DNA from: Verrucomicrobiota bacterium
GTDB lineage: Bacteria > Verrucomicrobiota > Verrucomicrobiia > Limisphaerales > JADLHS01
Reading direction: 5' to 3'
Assembly: GCA_025350905.1 (NCBI GenBank)
Contig: JANXWY010000423.1
Span: 1-33,271 of the forward strand
DNA length: 33,271 bases
Position 1 is the first letter of the stretch, and every line of letters begins with the position of its first letter. The notes beneath the pieces were generated by a model that was given only the letters and a program-made list of their open reading frames with translations, had not been told where the DNA came from and did not search any database. Shown here one piece after another: positions 8,901 through 15,461 of this stretch. A program made the position numbers and the translations under genes.

Positions 8901-10499
8901 CTCCTGCTCGCCGCGTACACGGGCGGGGCCGATGCCGCGCTGTTCGATGCCTTGATTGCCGATCTTAATATTATGCTAAAAGGCAATTCCATCTATGCCG
9001 CGGTCAACGGGCACGCAGGATATACTCCGAGTGACCGGACAACCACGCTGCTTCCTGGGGCGACTCCGTTTCATGCCAACACCTTCGCCGGTGTGCTCCT
9101 GAATCGCTCGGTCATCCAGGATGCCTTCACTGAAATCCGGCGTTGGTATGATCCGCAGATCACCTACATGCATCTGGTTTGTGGTGACGGATTCAGCGTG
9201 ATGGCGGATGGCACCGAGCTTTACATCTTCGGCTTCTCGGATCAAACCGCGGTCGCGAATAACCCGCACAATGTCACGACCGTTGAAACGGCAACTGCCA
9301 CGGCCAGCCTCAACAGTGCTGGAGCTGTCAGAGAAATCAATATTGATACTCGTGGTAACGGTTACATTGTCGCGCCCGACGTGACCCTGAGTGGTGGCGG
9401 CGGTAGCGGAGCGACCGCTACGGCCACCATTAATAATAATGGACGAGTCAGAGACGTTACGGTGGTAAGTGGTGGCTCGGGCTACACGAACGCGCCAGAT
9501 GTGGCCTTCAGCTCGCCGGCCGCCCAAGGTCCGGACCAGGTGTTTGCGCCAGCGTTGGCCAACGCCACGATTGCAGCGCCGACGATTGTCGTCAATCAGG
9601 ACCAGGATTTCCATCTGGACCTGTCCAACGTCGGATTCGCGTTCCGGCCGGACTTGTTCGACCCGCACACGGTACACTTCCACGGTTTCCCGCAAGCCGC
9701 GCCGATCTTTGATGGAATGCCGCTGGCCTCAGTCTCGGTGCTCGAAGGTGCCACGCTGCCCTACTATTACAAGGTGCAGGTCGAGGGCACTTACTTCTAC
9801 CACTGCCATGTGGAAGCCACCGAGCATATGCAACAAGGCATGATCGGCAATCTCTGGGTGGAGGCACGCCAGAACAAACTCGCCGTCGGCGCGCCGCTCG
9901 CGCACCTGCCGACCGGTAAGGGCTCGACCCACCAAGCCGGCTATCGCTATGCCTATAACGACGGCGATGGGTCCACCGAATTCGATGTCGAATTCCCGTT
10001 GCAGATCACTGGTTTTGACCACTACTTCCACGACCAGGAAATCGGCATCCAGCCGGTCGCGTTTGCCACCATGTTTGACACCTACCCGTTGCTCAATGGC
10101 CGCGGTTACCCGGACACGGTCAAAACGACCACGATCGTGAACAGCTTGGGGAATGAAAGCCAAAAGGTGAATGCACTGGTGGCGGCGAAGCAAGGCCAGC
10201 GGATCCTGCTCCGGATTTCCAACGTCTCGGAGACGGAGTTCGACACCCTGACCGTTCCGGGCATTCCGATGACGGTAGTGGGCAAGGATGCCCGGCTGCT
10301 CCGCGGGCCGGATGGCAAGAATCTCTATTATGGGACCACCTCGGTAACTCTGGGTGGCGGCGAGACCACGGATGTGATCCTCGACACCACAAACACCACG
10401 CCTGGCACTTACTTCGTGTATAGCGCCCGGCTCACCCAGTTAAGCAACGATCAGGAAGATTACGGTGGCCTGATGACTCAAATCGTAATTGCCCCATGA
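2937..10499 (+). CDS. Giant multidomain secreted protein: SdrD/Cna-B-like repeats, IPT/TIG-like domain, right-handed parallel beta-helix, C-terminal multicopper oxidase/cupredoxin module
   Basis: ATG at 2937 has an AGGA-type RBS just upstream (tcaggaaaacgtATG). Alternative ATGs at 3036 and 3066 lead directly into the signal peptide FFQKAALCLAALLAAAAAKA. The beta-helix runs roughly 6768-7960 (NNRITGNRGSFSGGI, IINNLIQGNLAAAGLGGGI, NNTIANN). The MCO motifs are HTVHFHG (~9666-9686) and YHCHVEATEHMQQGM (~9798-9845). Confidence 0.88.
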   Translation: MKQPVKTIQQPPVTNSRRPEDVVLARPSASQNSMNQRQTVKYFMNPNSSRLFFQKAALCLAALLAAAAAKAALTLTVVDDAGVPVPNFRWILQEDNSAPGVPNVPTNNTVSIVAHKSDARPLAAGQATSSTWPIRVPKFTLPKLVPDGTVIAGQTNPSYEDNYLNTAYFADPDPSQRYVIEVMVPGFSMGGQLVAAGQTAVKIVLNHNPLPTSQVSILVFHDNNPINNEPDAEEQGLAGFRVSFFDQLGGPFIQDAYANPIGTTYLLNPDGTYQLDSGGAPIVDKAGNGFVYTDKDGKALIKNMWNAKFGVQVIPPTGENWNGGHASMKADGYNWQSSTIEGTPFIDAWAPANGARVFIEGWGAGSYHVFFGFVDPAKLPGVPKPTVATGPGVNVTGTLRYNHYGRPPHTAIMASGPVVTDGWVGLNASGAGGPGYYVAPCDPEDGTFTITNVPPGTYDLVSWDRPLDSIFNTVTITVPPGGTYNLNDVFMFRWFGTLQGSVFYDSDGTGFPQDAAHVDKEKIPGIPLNIRFRDGTIYQSTQTKVDGNYSFTEVFPFFKWLVAEVDNRRWKASGMTAVVDDGGVIPPDAGWTTPSGNARNPQPQFMVNPADGTLTTTPIPNPNTGNNLSRTQTNASPAEPVLTQALGLYHSQNSEIDWGKANYGPGESGGISGSVAYNNTRAESNPRYAVQEHWDPGVARVQVTLYEFETNYAALADANKNGKPTVYGKPADLNLWKIKRQGASPGDRLPRLADVDNYPFDWTHPAPGHPPTRGPEDVDQDDLAHTLYDNLQPFNPGDAIQITHTDSWDDDVAVNAAPGHLDANGWPSGTQQAQPPTILGRKVIGSDNIATFNQVRPGVFDGAFVLNSYYPGGIASHSAEQPNLPPGDYIVQVAPPRGYLIQTEESRNIVFGDAYKPSKLDIPAECVGDFHLVPANLSLFNDPDHASPSDFANQWRPMADRKMVTVVESRNAPCNFHVYTEVPKAARVVGLVMNDLSAEFDPSNPNYGEKEGPGWVPISFRDWAGNEVARTYADEFGSYEAMLPSTYNAAVPCPSGFAPTILTVILNDPTMVDPLNPNGPRIPDPNFNPGFTTGPVPLEYFPGSVNYADTPILPIGAFVGTPNKTLDIEPPSGTPVIKNVSGTVVSGYAGPYVATKGAAGDLITISSLGLTPVTDPNYTLHGNTSKVMRDYGFGATKGTGNVTLNGAVIPTVSWSDASITFKLPPTLPAGSTTPGSANSREWQLMVKRNNSLTTPIGITLTYEPNAARVHMVIPVDPNTIAAGVNTTQIQDAVDAAGDRDLVIVPGLKADGSALWPWNEYVILHKPVRLQGSGYSTLINGTPDPEIRLAAWHDKINALLGEDPFLANECPGVQVIGQHTNRNGVVVDAGFGTGRARIDGFNIKSAIHGGGIQVYTEAHNLRISNNRITGNRGSFSGGISIGMQDSVDTTYNNTNVLIEFNQILKNSSGNGAGGIGIYTGARDYKVRNNYIMGNFATSDPGGIIGASGFGAGGGGIGHEGLSPGGLIANNVIAFNEVYFGYSSGGGDGGGIYISGEADGSNGLGTTGSGSVTIINNLIQGNLAAAGLGGGIRLAGVNGPDVATNNTDSIYWHKIKIYNNMIVNNVAGYSGGGISLQDAINVDIVNNTIANNDATATAHSAFVADPNVSDPQGAGVVSHQNSDALNTALAGHAPLYSRPAMINDIIWHNRSFHFSFTVAGIPPTIGDVLNQEPTNNTKGLLPDVSTTPAVYADVVVVGGGNIPLTTCTTSTSGGTPSFVTSYSNTLYTAIVFDEAGNNISVRMDPIGLYLPTISTSTAVTNRGNYHLNTNLRPGTSVSSVAGLGTDFDGEARPAASATTDIGADQRGAATASSIVPPPEAGTLNVDIVSGLLPDVTATPGAAGAVEANPYDPPGAAVQPPPINPVWMTSDPGTANLPLFVNADLFSLTTFALRLQAQTPPVTGLGALKDPVASYIYSHLRPGTAARPGSLLLLAAYTGGADAALFDALIADLNIMLKGNSIYAAVNGHAGYTPSDRTTTLLPGATPFHANTFAGVLLNRSVIQDAFTEIRRWYDPQITYMHLVCGDGFSVMADGTELYIFGFSDQTAVANNPHNVTTVETATATASLNSAGAVREINIDTRGNGYIVAPDVTLSGGGGSGATATATINNNGRVRDVTVVSGGSGYTNAPDVAFSSPAAQGPDQVFAPALANATIAAPTIVVNQDQDFHLDLSNVGFAFRPDLFDPHTVHFHGFPQAAPIFDGMPLASVSVLEGATLPYYYKVQVEGTYFYHCHVEATEHMQQGMIGNLWVEARQNKLAVGAPLAHLPTGKGSTHQAGYRYAYNDGDGSTEFDVEFPLQITGFDHYFHDQEIGIQPVAFATMFDTYPLLNGRGYPDTVKTTTIVNSLGNESQKVNALVAAKQGQRILLRISNVSETEFDTLTVPGIPMTVVGKDARLLRGPDGKNLYYGTTSVTLGGGETTDVILDTTNTTPGTYFVYSARLTQLSNDQEDYGGLMTQIVIAP

Positions 10500-10540
10500 G
10501 CGCCAATACTCAAAGAGACTCTCAACAAAAAAGGACTAAC

Positions 10541-11893
10541 GTGAAATCGACAATATTGAAACTGTGGACCGGGAGCTTGCTGAGCGGCCTGGTACTGATG
10601 GCGGGCGGCGCCCGGGCGGAATGGCTGAACCAAACGACCGCTGACGCCCTCGGCAACCACCTGGTGGATGGCGTCACCGGGCCCGCCTTCACCCTGACGG
10701 CCAAGGAAGGACACATTAGCACGGCGGAAGGCAGTGCTGTGTATATCTGGGGTTTGGCCACCAACTCCGGCCCGACGCAATACCCCGGGCCGACGCTGAT
10801 TGTGAACCAAGGCGATCAAGTCACAGTTACGCTCAACAACACGCTGCCGTTCCCGGTTTCCCTGGTCTTTCCCGGCCAGGTCGTTTCGGCCAGTGGCGGG
10901 AGTCCCGGGTTGTTAACGCAGGAGGCCACGACCGGTCCGGTAACCTATACCTTCATCGCCAGCCAACCTGGTACGTATGCGTATAATAGTGGCACGCGCC
11001 AGGATCTGCAGATCGAGATGGGCATGACCGGGGCGCTCATCGTCCGGCCGGCCGGTTTCAGTCCCAGCAACAAGGCCACTTGGAAAGGCTACAACACCAC
11101 GGATTCAGCTTTTGATCAGGAGTTCCTGTTCCTGCTCACTGAGATGGACCCCAACATTCACGCCGACGTGGAACACCAGATGTTGGCTAATCCAACTGCC
11201 AGCCCGGTGATCGATACGACTACGCACTTCGCGAACTATTGGTTTATCAATGGCCGGACCGCGCCCGACACGATGATGATTCCCGGCAGCAAGGCCCTGC
11301 CGGCTCAACCGTATGACGCCTTTCCGATGATGCACCCCAACCAGAATCTCCTCATGCGGATGGTGGGCGGTGCGCGCGATCCCCATCCCTTCCACCACCA
11401 CGCGAATCATGCCCGGAACATCGCGCGCAATGGCCGCGTGCTCCAAAGCACTCCGGGTGGCCCAACCGCTGATCTGTCGTATCTGACCTTTACCATTCCC
11501 ACCTACCCCGGCGAAACCACCGACGCCATCTTTACGTGGACCGGTGCGGGCCTGGGTTGGGACATGTATGGTCACGCGCCCGGATCGCCAACTACCCCGT
11601 ATAACGCGGTCACCAATCCCGACGGCCTACGCGCTAATGAAGATCCACACGACCACGGCAAACCCTTTCCGGTGGTACTCCCGACGGAACAAGACGTGGA
11701 TTTTGGTAAGTGGTATGGCGGCAGTCCCTTCCTGGGAACGCCCGCCCCTCTGCCTCCGAATATTGGCGGCTTCGATCCTACTGGCGCGTTTCTCTACATG
11801 TGGCATTCCCATGCCGAACGCGAAATCGTCAACAACAATGTCTTCCCGGGCGGCATGCTGACCATGCTGCTCATCGAGCCTTGGGCCAACTAA
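10541..11893 (+). CDS. Multicopper-oxidase-fold (cupredoxin) protein lacking cysteine; retains HPFHHHANH and HSH motifs
   Basis: Probable GTG start at 10541 (aaaggactaacGTG; ORF track start 10496). Signal peptide VKSTILKLWTGSLLSGLVLMAGGARA. Cupredoxin strands YPGPTLIVNQGDQVTVTLNNTLP and GTYAYNSGTRQDLQIEMGMTGALIV. His motifs DPHPFHHHANH and MWHSHAEREIVNNNVFPGGM. Confidence 0.85.
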   Translation: MKSTILKLWTGSLLSGLVLMAGGARAEWLNQTTADALGNHLVDGVTGPAFTLTAKEGHISTAEGSAVYIWGLATNSGPTQYPGPTLIVNQGDQVTVTLNNTLPFPVSLVFPGQVVSASGGSPGLLTQEATTGPVTYTFIASQPGTYAYNSGTRQDLQIEMGMTGALIVRPAGFSPSNKATWKGYNTTDSAFDQEFLFLLTEMDPNIHADVEHQMLANPTASPVIDTTTHFANYWFINGRTAPDTMMIPGSKALPAQPYDAFPMMHPNQNLLMRMVGGARDPHPFHHHANHARNIARNGRVLQSTPGGPTADLSYLTFTIPTYPGETTDAIFTWTGAGLGWDMYGHAPGSPTTPYNAVTNPDGLRANEDPHDHGKPFPVVLPTEQDVDFGKWYGGSPFLGTPAPLPPNIGGFDPTGAFLYMWHSHAEREIVNNNVFPGGMLTMLLIEPWAN

Positions 11894-11930
11894 TTGAATC
11901 AGGACACAACTCTGATGTAAAAGAGGTAAT

Positions 11931-14675
11931 ATGAACTACTCGAAAATAAAAATCGCAGCGCAGCTCTTGGTGGCCGGCGCCTTCCTAATCACCGCTGGCC
12001 AAAGTTATGGCGTCACGTACAACCTGCGCGCCGGCGTCACCAGCAAGACGATGCCCGACGGTACGGTCGTGCCGATGTGGGGCTTCGCCGACGATACCAC
12101 GGCCGGAGCGGGGCTGGGCACCGTCGTGGTTCCCGGGCCAGCGCTCACCGTGCCACCGGGCGATACCACCTTGACCATCAACCTCAATAATACCTTGCCC
12201 GAGGACGTTTCCATTGTCATCCCTGGGCAGTATGGATTTGTTCGGACCGCGAACGAATCCGTCGACAACGACTCGGCCGGTCCGTATGCGGGCCGCGTGA
12301 AATCCTTGGTGCATGTTGCGCCGGCGCTTGGCGGAAACGCCGCTTATACGTGGAACGGCATCAAGCCCGGAACGTTTCTATACCACAGCGGATCGCACGC
12401 GGCGGTCCAGGTGCAGATGGGCCTCTATGGGGCGATGACGGCGGTAGTTGACGCATCGCATGCTTATCCTGGTGTCGCGTTTGATTCCTCGGTTACGCTG
12501 TTATTCAGCGAGATCGATCCCGACGTGCATGCCGCGGTCGCTGGCGCCACTTACGGACCCGGTCCTTCATTCCAGGATGCCGAACTGGCAGCGGTGTCGG
12601 CCAGCATCTACGACGGTCTCCATGCCGCAACGGATCCGACGTATGCGTACCTTTATTCGCTTTTGGACCCTGACCTGCAAGCCAGCTTGCTGGCCGGCAC
12701 CGGTGACCATGCGGCGCTCGTCTCCACCGCCATCAGCGAATTGCTGGGTGGTTCTTCGATCTATAATCCCGACGTGATGCTGGACAGCATGCTGTCGGCC
12801 GCGACCATGGATGCGCTTTGGTCGGCTCCCGAAGTGAACCAGCCTACCTCGCCTGTTCTCAACAACGGCTTCATGGTTCGGTTGAATCGGCTGCTCTTGA
12901 CGGACGCACTCGCTACGGCCAGCCCGGCCGTGGTTTTGCCTCCCGTCAATACCATGACCAGCACGATCCGTTCGTATGCCCAGTATTTTCTCGTGAACGG
13001 AGAAGCTTACAATGGCATCATCGGCGCCGGCGGTAATAACATCTTCCCTAGTGCCGGTCTGCTACCCGGCAGCCGTGTCCTCCTACGGATGCTGAATGCC
13101 GGTATGGATTCGCATGTGCCCACGCTCCAGAACGGTGGCGACCTCCAGTTCGTGGCCGAGGACGGCCAGTTAGCTCCCTACCCACGAAATTCGTACTCGG
13201 TCTTTATGGCCGCCTTGAAGACGGTCGATGCCATCTTCGTGGCGCCAGCCCTCCCGGTGGGTGTGGCCTCGCAGCTTTACGCGGTGTCCGACCGTCGATT
13301 GGGATTGGTCAATGGAACGATGCCTCTCGGTGGGATGTTGGCCTACTTGAATGTAGGTGCGGCGGTAGTCCCAGTTAACCCAATGTTGGTGGTCAGTCCG
13401 CTGAATTTGAGTTTCACCGCGACCGTAGGTGGAGCTAATCCGGCCAACCAGACCTTTAACATTTCTAACGGCGGAAGTGGAGCGTTGAGCGGGGTGTCGG
13501 CGACGGTGGTAACGGGTTCGCCGTGGTTGACAACCTCGGGCGGCGCGGGCGTTGGGCCCGTGACCGTATCCGCAACCGTAGGCGCTCTCGCCGCGGGGAC
13601 GTATAACGGGACAATTTCCGTGGCCGCTACCGGCGACACCGGCGTCACTGGCAGTCCAAAAACCGTGAGCGTGAGCTTCGTGGTGGTCGCTGCCCCGGTG
13701 CTGGTGGTTGCGCCGACGAGCTTGACTTTCAATGCGGCATTGGGCGGATTGAATCCGGCCAGTCAGACATTCGACATTTCCAACGGAGGTGGCGGGACGT
13801 TGAGCGGGGTGACGACGACGGTGGTAACCGGTTCGCCGTGGTTGACAACGTCGGCCGGAGCGGGCGCGGGGCCCGTGACCGTGAGCGTGAACCTCGCATC
13901 GTTGCCAGTGGGTACGCAGCCGGGGACGACGGTCCCCGGAGCAATCACCGTGAGTGCCGCCGGCGTCACAGGTAGTCCGCAAACGGTGAACGTTAGCTTA
14001 AACCTCGCGGCCTTAAGCACTCCACTCATCGTGGCTATCGATACCCAAATCAACACCGGGGGCAATGCCAACGTGGGCACCACGCATGTGATGACGGGCA
14101 TACCAGCAGGGGCGCTGTTAGTGCTCACCACTCAAAACCAATATGATGGGGTTACCGCCGGTGAACAAGATTGCAATGTTACCAGCGGCGGCAACTTGAC
14201 CTGGACCAGGCGGGTTGATGCGGGTTCAACTTCCCATGGCGGAAGTGCGGAAATCTGGACGGCACCTATCCCAGCTGGTGGGGTGACTGGTGGCACAGTT
14301 ACTGTCCTGAGCCGATGGGGAACTGCCCGGGCTCAGTCGAGCGTTTGTTATGTAGTAACCGGTCAGGGCGGGTTCGCCGCCTTACCCGTCGCTGCCAATA
14401 CGGCCAATAATCAATCTGCACCGTCGGTATCTATTACCACCACGCGGGCGAACAGCCTCCTGTTCGGAGTTACATCGGACTACAATCATATCGACGGTTC
14501 GACCAGGACCTATCTCGACACCGCGACCGAACGGTTATACTTCAACCAGCCCGGCGTAACTACCGCATATCATTTCACCGCGCCGGCGGCGACCATTGGT
14601 AGCTACACCGAAGGCTTGACGGCCCCGACTGGTCAAAGCGCAGGCACGGCCGTAATGGAAGTCCGGCATCCATGA
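11931..14675 (+). CDS. Degenerate cupredoxin/MCO-fold protein with two BACON-like repeats and an uncharacterised ~210 aa C-terminal domain
   Basis: N-terminal VVVPGPALTVPPGDTTLTINLNNTLPEDVSIVIPGQ and GTFLYHSGSHAAVQVQMGLYGAM. Tandem LVVSPLNLSFTATVGGANPANQTFNISNGG / LVVAPTSLTFNAALGGLNPASQTFDISNGG. Signal peptide MNYSKIKIAAQLLVAGAFLITAGQSYG. Confidence 0.85.
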   Translation: MNYSKIKIAAQLLVAGAFLITAGQSYGVTYNLRAGVTSKTMPDGTVVPMWGFADDTTAGAGLGTVVVPGPALTVPPGDTTLTINLNNTLPEDVSIVIPGQYGFVRTANESVDNDSAGPYAGRVKSLVHVAPALGGNAAYTWNGIKPGTFLYHSGSHAAVQVQMGLYGAMTAVVDASHAYPGVAFDSSVTLLFSEIDPDVHAAVAGATYGPGPSFQDAELAAVSASIYDGLHAATDPTYAYLYSLLDPDLQASLLAGTGDHAALVSTAISELLGGSSIYNPDVMLDSMLSAATMDALWSAPEVNQPTSPVLNNGFMVRLNRLLLTDALATASPAVVLPPVNTMTSTIRSYAQYFLVNGEAYNGIIGAGGNNIFPSAGLLPGSRVLLRMLNAGMDSHVPTLQNGGDLQFVAEDGQLAPYPRNSYSVFMAALKTVDAIFVAPALPVGVASQLYAVSDRRLGLVNGTMPLGGMLAYLNVGAAVVPVNPMLVVSPLNLSFTATVGGANPANQTFNISNGGSGALSGVSATVVTGSPWLTTSGGAGVGPVTVSATVGALAAGTYNGTISVAATGDTGVTGSPKTVSVSFVVVAAPVLVVAPTSLTFNAALGGLNPASQTFDISNGGGGTLSGVTTTVVTGSPWLTTSAGAGAGPVTVSVNLASLPVGTQPGTTVPGAITVSAAGVTGSPQTVNVSLNLAALSTPLIVAIDTQINTGGNANVGTTHVMTGIPAGALLVLTTQNQYDGVTAGEQDCNVTSGGNLTWTRRVDAGSTSHGGSAEIWTAPIPAGGVTGGTVTVLSRWGTARAQSSVCYVVTGQGGFAALPVAANTANNQSAPSVSITTTRANSLLFGVTSDYNHIDGSTRTYLDTATERLYFNQPGVTTAYHFTAPAATIGSYTEGLTAPTGQSAGTAVMEVRHP
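13383..14005 (+). repeat. Two tandem BACON-like domain repeats (~315 bp period)
   Basis: The in-frame units starting at 13383 and 13698 both read LVV.P..L.F.A..GG.NPA.QTF.ISNGG.G.LSGV..TVVTGSPWLTTS.GAG.GPVTVS. Confidence 0.8.
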
Positions 14676-14779
14676 TCGCTGGCATCGCCCCGGACCGGCG
14701 GCTCAAGGCTGGCCGGAATTGGGTTGAAGATTAGTCCGGTGAACCAGCAAGTGTAGATATAGGTGTAGGCAAAGGAGAA

Positions 14780-14808
14780 AGCGCCCCCCCCGACCTGGGA
14801 GGGGCGCT
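14780..14808. terminator. GC-rich hairpin after the cupredoxin genes (possible terminator or processing site)
   Basis: AGCGCCCC (14780-14787) pairs with GGGGCGCT (14801-14808), with an inner CCC/GGG pairing. There is no downstream T-tract, so intrinsic termination is unproven. Confidence 0.35.
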
Positions 14809-14996
14809 GCCATAAATAGAACAAGCTTGTTGTGAGACGCGCCCATCGACTGGAAACTCGGATACCCCGTATCGCGGAACGTAGATGTACCCGAAGGAGC
14901 GTCCGTATTATCCGTGGTGTGGTAGCGGGTTCACCCGCTTGCGGAACCAAAGCGAGCGAGTAGACTGTCTGGCGGCTGAAGACTCACAGGATAAAT

Positions 14997-15461
14997 ATGA
15001 AACGCAATAATCATTTCCTTCTCGTTCTGACCTTTATGGTCGGTTTGGTCTCGGTCGCCAGCGCGGCTGAAAGCAGTAATTCTTTGGCTTCGGCAAGCGC
15101 GCTGGCTGCCACCAATGAACTCGCAAAAGTAGAGCAGCAATGGGGGATAAAATTCTCGGGTCTGTTTCTCTCGGCGGGTGGCAACATGGTGGACTTTCGG
15201 TACAAGGTTCTTGACCCGCAGAAAGCCGCTTTGCTAACGAAACCCGAACTGAAACCAATGCTATCAGATCAAACCACCGGGGCTAAGCTGGAAGTGCCCA
15301 CCTCCCCCAAGACCGGGCCGATGCGGCAGACCACCAAGCTCCCCGTCACCGGCAAAATATACTTCATGCTGTTCGCCAACACCCGCCATCACGTGAAAAG
15401 TGGTGACAAAGTGACCATCACCGCCGGGGATTTCAAGATTGAAAACCTCATCATTGAATGA
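14997..15461 (+). CDS. Small secreted protein, paralog of the 17445..18041 product
   Basis: Signal peptide MKRNNHFLLVLTFMVGLVSVASAA. Core WGIKFSGLFLSAGGNMVDFRYKVLDPQKAALL...TGAKLEVPTSPKTG...GKIYFMLFANTRHHVKSGDKVTITAGDFKIENLIIE. Confidence 0.85.
   Translation: MKRNNHFLLVLTFMVGLVSVASAAESSNSLASASALAATNELAKVEQQWGIKFSGLFLSAGGNMVDFRYKVLDPQKAALLTKPELKPMLSDQTTGAKLEVPTSPKTGPMRQTTKLPVTGKIYFMLFANTRHHVKSGDKVTITAGDFKIENLIIE

Noticed and set aside
14926-14943. AGCGGGT-TC-ACCCGCT palindrome considered as a tRNA arm
   Set aside because: No acceptor/anticodon arms around it; only a short palindrome.
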